From Gemmata palustris (GTDB lineage Bacteria > Planctomycetota > Planctomycetia > Gemmatales > Gemmataceae): a stretch of 64,000 bases of DNA. The notes beneath the pieces were generated by a model. It made no database searches. It saw only the letters and a list, made by a program, of their open reading frames with translations, and was not told where the DNA came from. This document shows, one piece after another, positions 57,257-64,000 of the stretch. The stretch lies in assembly GCF_017939745.1 (NCBI RefSeq), contig NZ_JAGKQQ010000002.1:558001-622000 (forward strand), given 5' to 3'. Numbering within the stretch: position 1 is the first letter of the stretch; each line of letters begins with the position of its first letter. A program made the position numbers and the translations under genes.

Positions 57257-59818
57257 ATGCCCACGAACCACACCCGACTCCTCGCGCAAATCAAGCTCCG
57301 CGAAACCGAACGGCAGCGCGACCGGTTGCGGAAGCAGTACGACGATATTGAATCACAGGTCACCCGCGCGGGCACCCCACTGGAGCGCCTCCGCGCGCTG
57401 CACGCCGGCCTGCGCGAGGTCACGTTCGCCCAGAAACCGCTGCACCCGGCGGTGCGAGAGATTGATGCGCTTTACTTGGCCGACGGGTTGGGTGTGGTGC
57501 CACCCGAACTCGTCACAGAGCGCACGCGGTTCCTCGAACACGAACTCGCGCAGGGCCGACTGCGCGCGGAGTTCACATATGCGTTCGGCCGCGTACTCAG
57601 CGAGTGGGTCGGTGCGGAACCCCCGCCCGCCCGCGCCGGAACGGATGCAAACCCGGTCGCGCTCATGTTCGCGGAACCGCCGGTCCCGGACCGCGAGTGG
57701 CTCGACCGGTTCGCCTCAAACAACAAGGGCGTGCTCGATTCGGTCGCAGTGAGAGTAAAAGATTTCGCCGAGCGCGGCGCGCTCCGCCCGGTCGGGCCGC
57801 ACGAAATCCAGGAAGTGCTGAACCAGATCGAGCGCCACCCCCACCTCGCGCCCGCCCTCCGCAGGCAAGCGGCCGAAGCCCGCGCGAGCACGACACAGAT
57901 CACCGAACTGAGTGGCGTCGCGACGATCCTACTGAACAGCCTCGACGAATGGGACTGGCCCGGGGTCGGTGTACCGATGCGAACGGTATGGGTCCGTGTA
58001 AAGCACCGGCCGTACCTCGACGAAGACCTCGTGACCGCAGTGTTCCTGCAAGTCGTCGGGCTGCGGTGGGGGAAGAGCCTGCACGAGGTTCTGAAGTGGA
58101 GCTCGTTGCGCGACGGCCACGACCCGCTGTTCCGGCCCGAACCGCCCGATTCGCCCACCGCGCACATCGCCGGGGATCGCCTCCGCGCGCAAGCGGACCG
58201 GTTCCTCGCCGCGCTCCCCACCGACGAAAGCGGCGGAATCGAATCCGGGTACACGGGGATTGGGCTGACGGACCTCATCACGAGCATCGAGCGCGAGGTC
58301 CGGTTTGCACGCGCCGCGTACCCGGACCGCCCCTGCTTCGTTGTGCAAGCCGACCTGCGCAATTACTACCCGGCACTGTCACACGCAATTATTCTCGACG
58401 TACTGAAGCTCATCGGCGTGCCCGAGAAGTGGGTCACGTTCTTCGCCACGTTCCTCGCAACCCGCGTGCAGTGGCAGAACACCGTTGCCCCTCTGCGGCG
58501 CGGGCTCGCGCTCGAACACGCACTCGCGGACGTGTTCGGCGACGTGGTGGCGTGGGCGCTCGATCTGCACATTTTTCGCACCACCGGCGTGCAAACCATC
58601 CGGCTCGTGGACGACATTTGGTTCGTCACCGATTCGCACGAGAAGGCCCGTGCGTCGTGGGCCGCGTTACAGGAATTTTGCCGCGCCACTGCGCTCGAAG
58701 TGAACGAGGAGAAGTCCGGCGCGGTGTGCGTGGGGGATGGCACCGCCACACTCGACGGCCTCCCCACGGGTAAGCCGCGATGGGGGCTCCTCCGGCTCCA
58801 GGCGAACGGCGCGTGGGAGATCGACGAAGCGGCCTTTGCAAAAATCGAAGCGATCACGCGCGACGAACTGACCGCGTGCCCGTCGGTGCTGGCGCTCGTC
58901 GCCCAATACAACGGGTACCTCGGCTACATCATTCGGCAACTCGCTTTGCCCATCACATTGCGCGGCGACCACTTGCGCCGGGTGGCGCTGCGGCTCCAGA
59001 AAACGCACGACGAACTCTTCGGTGCCGGCCACGGTTTGGTGGAAGAAGTCGGGCGCCGACTGCGCGACTGTTTCGCCGACGCACGGCTGAAAGAACAGGG
59101 GCTCCCGCACGCGCTCCTGTACTGGCCCATTACCGCGGGCGGACTGGCTCTCGCGCACCCGGTGTTGCGAGTCGCGGCCCACTTGCGCGGTCAAACGGGC
59201 TGGTCCGAGCCAAAGCTACCGAACCGGGAAATTGTAGCCGCGTACTTGCGCCTGCGCGAAGCCGACGTTCGCAAGATCCCGTTCGGTGGGACCGAAGAAG
59301 CGCACCTGATGGGCTTGGACCCGGACCGGCCGAACGGGTCTCTCACCCGCGCCCAATTCGAGGATTATCAGAAGGCCGTCAAACGAAAGGACAAATCACT
59401 TCCGGCCCCGGAAGAGGTGGGCGTCGCGATGGCGGCGCTGTGGGCGAACTATTACCGCTCGGCGGTCGATGTGCGAAAGCCGTCCGGTCCGCCGCAACTC
59501 GATGCGATGGAGCGCCTCGTTCAAGACTTCATCGCCCGCGGCGGTGAAGTGACTGGGCGCGGGCAGTCCGGGCTGACCCCGTACTGGCGGTGGGTCGTGT
59601 ACACTTACGGGCCGTCGCTCCTCGGCGCGCTCGGCACGTTCCGCTTCCTGTTGACGGAACTCGTTCCGCTCCAACTCATTCTGGAGAACCGCGGACTCAC
59701 GACCGGCCCGGACGACGAAACCGGACACGCGCCACAACCACCGAACCACGACCACGACGGGTGGTCAGCGAACTACCCCGCGCCGCCCGCGAGTGGTGAC
59801 GAGCCGATCCCGTTCTAG
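57257..59818 (+). CDS. Diverged reverse-transcriptase-like protein (rvt-like)
   Basis: 853-residue protein with the conserved motifs of an RNA-dependent DNA polymerase palm, in order: motif A VQADLRNYYPAL (Asp366), motif B-like RRGLALEHALADVFGDVV, motif C IRLVDDIWFV (Asp452/Asp453), motif D LEVNEEKSGAV and a motif E-like WGLLRL. The catalytic Asp triad is thus intact, but motif C is LVDD, not YADD. The N-terminus has a charged coiled coil (KLRETERQRDRLRKQYDDIE) and about 300 residues before motif A; the C-terminal 350 residues are unassigned. Group II intron maturase (X), endonuclease and retron signatures were not seen. From memory the pattern resembles the single-copy cellular rvt genes known mainly from fungi, with a few bacterial members. 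Start: ATG 57257; ATG 57212 is in frame. Neither has a good ribosome binding site. Confidence 0.8.
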   Translation: MPTNHTRLLAQIKLRETERQRDRLRKQYDDIESQVTRAGTPLERLRALHAGLREVTFAQKPLHPAVREIDALYLADGLGVVPPELVTERTRFLEHELAQGRLRAEFTYAFGRVLSEWVGAEPPPARAGTDANPVALMFAEPPVPDREWLDRFASNNKGVLDSVAVRVKDFAERGALRPVGPHEIQEVLNQIERHPHLAPALRRQAAEARASTTQITELSGVATILLNSLDEWDWPGVGVPMRTVWVRVKHRPYLDEDLVTAVFLQVVGLRWGKSLHEVLKWSSLRDGHDPLFRPEPPDSPTAHIAGDRLRAQADRFLAALPTDESGGIESGYTGIGLTDLITSIEREVRFARAAYPDRPCFVVQADLRNYYPALSHAIILDVLKLIGVPEKWVTFFATFLATRVQWQNTVAPLRRGLALEHALADVFGDVVAWALDLHIFRTTGVQTIRLVDDIWFVTDSHEKARASWAALQEFCRATALEVNEEKSGAVCVGDGTATLDGLPTGKPRWGLLRLQANGAWEIDEAAFAKIEAITRDELTACPSVLALVAQYNGYLGYIIRQLALPITLRGDHLRRVALRLQKTHDELFGAGHGLVEEVGRRLRDCFADARLKEQGLPHALLYWPITAGGLALAHPVLRVAAHLRGQTGWSEPKLPNREIVAAYLRLREADVRKIPFGGTEEAHLMGLDPDRPNGSLTRAQFEDYQKAVKRKDKSLPAPEEVGVAMAALWANYYRSAVDVRKPSGPPQLDAMERLVQDFIARGGEVTGRGQSGLTPYWRWVVYTYGPSLLGALGTFRFLLTELVPLQLILENRGLTTGPDDETGHAPQPPNHDHDGWSANYPAPPASGDEPIPF

Positions 59819-59952
59819 TGCGCCGCACAGCGCATATTCCGTTTGAGTTTTCCAACGTGCTTCGCTACATTTTGAATCAGAGAACCCGCCCCGCTGGTGT
59901 GACCCTCCAACTGCTCGCTCCCTCCTCCCGCACGCACTTTGCGGAGACTTTG

Positions 59953-62361
59953 ATGGCGTTGCGATCCGTCCTTTTCGCGCTCGTCGGTATGACTGCCACG
60001 GCGAGTACCGCTGTTTGGGCGCTCGCGTTCAACGATAAACCGACGTCCGCGGCGGCTCGCGTGCCGGTGGCGGACGGCGCCGAAAGCTCGGTGCGCGCCG
60101 AACCGGTTCCCGCGCCGGCGGAAGACCCCACCTTCAAGACAAAGGTGCTGCCGTTCATCCAGAAATACTGCCTGGATTGCCACAAGGGTGAGAAGGCCAA
60201 GGGCGGTTTGGCCCTCGAGAGCTACACGAGCGAAGCCCAGGCACGCAAGGACCGCAAGAACTGGTCCGCGATGCAGCACGTGATCGCGTCCGGCGAAATG
60301 CCCCCGGCCGCGTCGAAGAAGCCGCAACCGACGAAGGACGAAAAGGAGTTCATCCTCAACTGGATCGAGAACTCGCTCACCAAAGTGGATTGCTCGCCGT
60401 CCACGCCCAAAGACCCGGGCCGCGTGACCATTCGGCGGCTCAACCGCGCCGAGTACAACAACACCATCCGCGACCTCTGCGGCGTGGACTTTAAACCTGC
60501 CGAAGAGTTCCCCTCGGACGACGTGGGTTACGGCTTCGATAACATCGGCGACGTGCTCTCCTTCCAGCCGATCCTGCTGGAGAAGTACCTCGCGGCCGCG
60601 GAAAAGATCGTCACCACTGCGGTCAACATTCCCGAAGCCGCCAAGAGCGGCAAACAGGGCTTCGGCGCACAGAACATCCTCGTCATCCCGCGGAGCGCGA
60701 AAACCGCCGACCCCGCGAACAAGATCACGTTCAAGTCGGAAGGGTCCGGCTTCCTGGAGAAGTTCAACTTCCCGGCCGAGGGCGAGTACGTCATCCGCTT
60801 CAAAGCGTGGGGCACGAAGGTCGGTGACGCCTTCCCCCAAGCGACCGTTCGCGTGGACGGCAAGGACGTGAAAGCGCTCACCGTGGACGCGGAACAAGGG
60901 AAGTCGCAGGTGTACGAGGTGCGGGGTAAGTTCCCGGCCGGCGAGAAGCGCGTCGCGGTCGCGTTCACCAATGCGTTCGAGGACAAGGAGAACAAGAAGT
61001 TCCGCGAGATGGGTCTGGAGCGCATCGAGATCGAAGGCCCGTTCAACGCGGTCCCGCCGCCGGAACCGGCCTCGGTGAAGTTGTTGCTCGTCGCGCGCCC
61101 CACCTCCAGCGCGGACGCCCGCGCCGCGGCCGAGAAGGTGCTCACGAACTTCGCGCGCCGCGCGTACCGCCGACCCGCCACGCCGAACGAAGTCGCGCGG
61201 CTCGTGCAACTCTTCGAGATCGCGACTAAGCAGGGCGAAGCGTTCGATAAGGCGCTCCGGCTCCCGATGAAGGCGGTGCTGGTGTCGCCGCACTTCCTCT
61301 ACCGCATCGAGGACGATCCGAAGAACCCCACCGACGTCCGCACCATCAACGACTTCGAGTTCGCGACGCGGCTCTCGTACTTCCTGTGGTCGAGCATGCC
61401 GGACGAAGCGTTGTTTGAACTCGCGGCGCAGGGCGAACTGCGTAAGCCCGGCACGCTCGAAGCGCAAGTGAAGCGCATGCTCAAAGACCCGAAGGCGCGG
61501 GCGCTCTCCGAGAACTTCGCGGGGCAGTGGTTGCAGCTCCGCAACCTCAAGACGCTCACCCCCGACAAGGGGTACTACCCGGGCTGGGACGACGCGCTCC
61601 GCAACGCGATGATTAAGGAAGCGGAAACGTTCTTCGAGTTCGTCGTCCAGAACGACCGCCCGATCCTCGACTTCCTCGACGCCGATTACACCTTCGTCAA
61701 CGACAAGCTGGCGAAGCACTACGGCATTACCGATGTGAAAGGGAGCGAGTTCCGCAAAGTGAAGTTGCCCGATACCCGGCGCGGCGGCATTATCACGATG
61801 GCCAGCACGCTCACCGTGACCTCGAACCCGACCCGGACCAGCCCGGTGAAGCGCGGGAAGTGGATTCTCGAGAACATCCTTAATACCCCGCCGCCACCGC
61901 CCGCACCTGATGTGCCCGAACTACCGCCCACCGGCCAACTTAAGGGCACGCTCCGGCAACAAATGGAACAGCACCGGGCCGACCCGAAGTGTGCCGTATG
62001 CCACAACAAACTCGACCCGCTCGGCTTCGGGCTGGAGAACTTCGACGGCATCGGCGGCTGGCGCACGCAGGACAACAAGAAGGACATTGATTCGACGGGT
62101 GAACTTCCCGGCGGGCTGAAATTCAACGGCCCCGCGGACCTGCGGAAGGTGCTGTTGGGGAAGGCCGACCAGTTCCGCAACTGTTTCGCGGAAAAATTGC
62201 TTACCTTCGGCCTGGGGCGCGGGTTAGAGTATTACGATAAGTGCGCGATCGACGACATTGTGAAGGCCTCGAAGACCGAGGGCGATAAGTTCTCGGCGCT
62301 GGTACTCGCGGTCGTGAAGTCCGACCCGTTCCAAAAGCGCAAGGGTAAACGAACCGAGTGA
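59953..62361 (+). CDS. DUF1592-type secreted cytochrome-like protein (DUF1587/1592/1588/1585)
   Basis: Exported planctomycete protein of 802 residues. The ATG at 59953 (GGAG about 7 bases upstream) begins a signal anchor (MALRSVLFALVGMTATASTA). The N-terminal cytochrome-like domain has CLDCH (73-77). DUF1587 (RLNRAEYNNTIRDLCGVDFK), a CBM-like beta domain (about 260-350), DUF1595/DUF1592 (FARRAYRRPATPNEVARLVQ; LSYFLWSSMPDEALFELAAQ), DUF1588 (LANTPPPPPAPDVPEL-like region; CAVCHNKLDPLGFGLENFDG) and DUF1585 (LLTFGLGRGLEYYDKCAIDD) follow in the usual order. It pairs with the DUF1552 gene downstream. Confidence 0.93.
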   Translation: MALRSVLFALVGMTATASTAVWALAFNDKPTSAAARVPVADGAESSVRAEPVPAPAEDPTFKTKVLPFIQKYCLDCHKGEKAKGGLALESYTSEAQARKDRKNWSAMQHVIASGEMPPAASKKPQPTKDEKEFILNWIENSLTKVDCSPSTPKDPGRVTIRRLNRAEYNNTIRDLCGVDFKPAEEFPSDDVGYGFDNIGDVLSFQPILLEKYLAAAEKIVTTAVNIPEAAKSGKQGFGAQNILVIPRSAKTADPANKITFKSEGSGFLEKFNFPAEGEYVIRFKAWGTKVGDAFPQATVRVDGKDVKALTVDAEQGKSQVYEVRGKFPAGEKRVAVAFTNAFEDKENKKFREMGLERIEIEGPFNAVPPPEPASVKLLLVARPTSSADARAAAEKVLTNFARRAYRRPATPNEVARLVQLFEIATKQGEAFDKALRLPMKAVLVSPHFLYRIEDDPKNPTDVRTINDFEFATRLSYFLWSSMPDEALFELAAQGELRKPGTLEAQVKRMLKDPKARALSENFAGQWLQLRNLKTLTPDKGYYPGWDDALRNAMIKEAETFFEFVVQNDRPILDFLDADYTFVNDKLAKHYGITDVKGSEFRKVKLPDTRRGGIITMASTLTVTSNPTRTSPVKRGKWILENILNTPPPPPAPDVPELPPTGQLKGTLRQQMEQHRADPKCAVCHNKLDPLGFGLENFDGIGGWRTQDNKKDIDSTGELPGGLKFNGPADLRKVLLGKADQFRNCFAEKLLTFGLGRGLEYYDKCAIDDIVKASKTEGDKFSALVLAVVKSDPFQKRKGKRTE

Positions 62362-62396
62362 CATGCCCCGCACTCTGTTGGCCTAGCGGTTTTGGT

Positions 62397-62457
62397 TTCG
62401 TGGCACGGGCCTCTGGCCTGTGCGTCACAAACACAGGCCAGAGGCCCGTGCCACGAA
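62397..62457. repeat. Perfect 26-bp palindrome, GGCACGGGCCTCTGGCC family
   Basis: Arms 62397-62422 and 62432-62457 are perfect inverted repeats with a 9-base loop (CGTCACAAA). It lies between the DUF1592-type and DUF1552 genes. Confidence 0.88.
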
Positions 62458-62568
62458 CAAGATTTTCACAAATAGCACCCGCCCGAGTGATCCTGCCGTT
62501 TGCATGCTACCTGCCCGTGTGCCCCCGTCCACAAGGGCGAGGGGCCAACAATCCGGAGCACGCTGCCA

Positions 62569-63915
62569 ATGAAGAAGTCCATTTCCCGCCGGACCGCGCT
62601 GAAGGGACTCGGCACTGCCATTGCCCTGCCCTTCCTCGAATCGCTCGCGGTCGCGGCGCCCGCAGCTAAAGTCACGGCCGGCGCGCCCAAGCGCCTCGCG
62701 TTCATCTACGTGCCCAACGGCGTGAACATGGCCGCGTGGACGCCCGCCGCGGAAGGGAAGTTCCAGGAACTGACGGGCATCCTCGAACCGCTCAATGCGT
62801 ACAAGGAATACGTCAACGTGATGTCCGGCTTGGCCGTGGACAAGGCCCGCGCCAACGGCGACGGCCCCGGCGACCACGCCCGCGCCATGTCCGCGTTCCT
62901 CACGGGCCGGCAGGCGCGCAAGACGCACGGCGCCGACATCCGGGCGGGCATGTCCGCCGACCAGCACGTCGCCACCGTGATCGGCGACAAGACACGGTTC
63001 CCCTCGCTGGAGCTCGGCATCGAGCGCGGGCAGCAGGCCGGGAACTGCGACAGCGGGTACTCGTGCGCGTACTCCTCCAACCTGTCGTGGCGCGGGGAAT
63101 CGACGCCCAACGCCAAAGAGTGCGACCCGAAGGCCGTGTTCGATCGGCTCTTTAGTGGCACCGACCCGAAGGAACTCGCCGAGGCCCGCGCCAAGCGCGA
63201 GCTTTACAACAAGAGCGTCCTCGACTTCGTGATGGAAGACGCGAAGGGGCTGAACGCGACCCTCGGCGCCGGCGACCAGAAGAAGCTCGACGAGTACCTG
63301 TCGAGCGTGCGCGAGGTCGAACAGCAGATCCAGAAGGCGCGCGAAGCGAGCAAGGCGCCGGTGCCGAAGCCGAACATGGCCGCGCCGACCGGCATCCCGA
63401 AGGAACTGCAAGACCACATGCGGCTGATGGCGGACCTGATGGTGCTCGCGTTCCAGACGGACCTGACGCGGGTCGCCACCCTGCCCTTCGCCAACGAGGG
63501 GAGCAACAAGCCGTACAAGATGATCGACGTGCCCGAGGGCCACCACGACCTCTCGCACCACGGCAACGACGCGGCCAAGCTCGCGAAGATCAAGAAGATC
63601 AACACGTTCCACATGGAGCAGTTCGCGTACATGATCGGCAAGATGAGGGCCGTGAAGGAACCGAACGGGAGCTGCCTGCTCGACAACGTGATGATCGTGT
63701 ACGGTAGCGGCAACGGCGACGGGAACCGGCACAACCACGACGACCTGCCGGTCCTGCTCGTCGGTAAGGGCGGCGGCACGATCGAGTCGGGCCGGCACGT
63801 CGTGTTCCCGAAGCGCACCGACACGCCGATCACGAACCTGTACCTCGCGCTCTTCGAGCGGATGGGCGCGCCGGCCAAGTCCTTCGGCGACAGCACCGGC
63901 GTGCTGAAGCTCTGA
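62569..63915 (+). CDS. DUF1552 secreted protein
   Basis: Exported protein of 448 residues. The ATG at 62569 (CCGGAG about 10 bases upstream) begins a twin-arginine signal (MKKSISRRTALKGLGTAIAL). The DUF1552 pattern is clear: FIYVPNGVNMAAWTP, LSGLAVDK-type region, HARAMSAFLTGRQARKTHGA, YSCAYSSNLSWRGESTPNAK and GSGNGDGNRHNHDDLPVLLV. The family pairs with DUF1592-type proteins and has no proven activity. A strong terminator follows 20 bases after the stop. Confidence 0.94.
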   Translation: MKKSISRRTALKGLGTAIALPFLESLAVAAPAAKVTAGAPKRLAFIYVPNGVNMAAWTPAAEGKFQELTGILEPLNAYKEYVNVMSGLAVDKARANGDGPGDHARAMSAFLTGRQARKTHGADIRAGMSADQHVATVIGDKTRFPSLELGIERGQQAGNCDSGYSCAYSSNLSWRGESTPNAKECDPKAVFDRLFSGTDPKELAEARAKRELYNKSVLDFVMEDAKGLNATLGAGDQKKLDEYLSSVREVEQQIQKAREASKAPVPKPNMAAPTGIPKELQDHMRLMADLMVLAFQTDLTRVATLPFANEGSNKPYKMIDVPEGHHDLSHHGNDAAKLAKIKKINTFHMEQFAYMIGKMRAVKEPNGSCLLDNVMIVYGSGNGDGNRHNHDDLPVLLVGKGGGTIESGRHVVFPKRTDTPITNLYLALFERMGAPAKSFGDSTGVLKL

Positions 63916-63935
63916 GCCCGCGAACGATAACCAAG

Positions 63936-63972
63936 AACGCGGCCGGGGCAAAAAGGCCCCGGCCGCGTTTCG
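63936..63972. terminator. Hairpin terminator after the DUF1552 gene
   Basis: Perfect 14-bp stem (AACGCGGCCGGGGC at 63936-63949, complement at 63956-63969) with an A-rich loop. A TAG on the minus strand at 63984-63986 could be the stop of a convergent gene entering from the right, so the terminator may be bidirectional. Confidence 0.8.
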
Positions 63973-64000
63973 TTCCGGGACACCTACGGCTTCTTGATTT

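Overview
The window is high-G+C bacterial DNA with the gene content of a planctomycete, most likely a member of the Gemmataceae (Gemmata group). The evidence is the set of planctomycete-typical secreted families: DUF1549/DUF1553 cytochrome-like proteins paired with DUF1501 proteins, a DUF1592-type/DUF1552 pair, a PVC-type heme-binding dehydrogenase-like protein and a WD40+PPC giant. Large MFS and HDOD-kinase proteins, weak Shine-Dalgarno sites and many long intergenic palindromes fit the same picture. No species can be named from this sequence alone. No rRNA, tRNA, CRISPR array or transposase gene was seen.

Layout. 174-5000: DHH phosphoesterase, SppA-type peptidase, DksA/TraR zinc protein, HtrA protease and a 35-residue membrane microprotein. 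5306-10027: glutamate synthase large subunit without its small subunit nearby. 10143-10420: first copy of an undescribed modular intergenic element. 10521-12129: small unknown gene, HTH regulator and Cys-rich secreted protein on the minus strand. 12422-25562: RecJ, a membrane protein with anti-sigma-like N-terminal segments, a cytochrome/dehydrogenase-like protein, a ceramidase-like protein, glycerate kinase, and a tightly packed PHP / acetyltransferase / hydrolase run. 25573-34084: a six-gene minus-strand run of planctomycete surface/secreted proteins. 34838-39258: a DUF1549/DUF1553 plus DUF1501 pair. 39424-42900: GNAT gene, non-catalytic M16 subunit, 45-residue membrane protein and catalytic M16 peptidase. 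42987-43252: second copy of the modular element. 43397-53043: oxidoreductase, MFS transporter, MBL hydrolase, then a sugar-nucleotide/glycogen block (UDP-sugar pyrophosphorylase, mannose-1-phosphate guanylyltransferase, RuvX, alpha-glucan phosphorylase). 53436-56460: YCII protein, tiny lipoprotein and an HDOD-Ser/Thr kinase fusion. 57257-59818: a large, strongly diverged reverse-transcriptase-like protein behind roughly 800 bases of structured, gene-poor DNA. 59953-63915: a DUF1592-type plus DUF1552 pair.

The most unusual items are: (1) the reverse-transcriptase-like gene, whose motif C reads RLVDD and whose layout resembles non-mobile cellular RT genes rather than group II introns or retrons; (2) a perfect 29-bp inverted repeat inserted in frame at the 5' end of ruvX, so that a palindromic element is apparently translated; (3) two diverged copies of a ~270-bp intergenic element with conserved spacing; (4) at least seven families of long palindromes in the spacers; and (5) three microproteins (33-45 residues) with clear membrane or lipoprotein signals.
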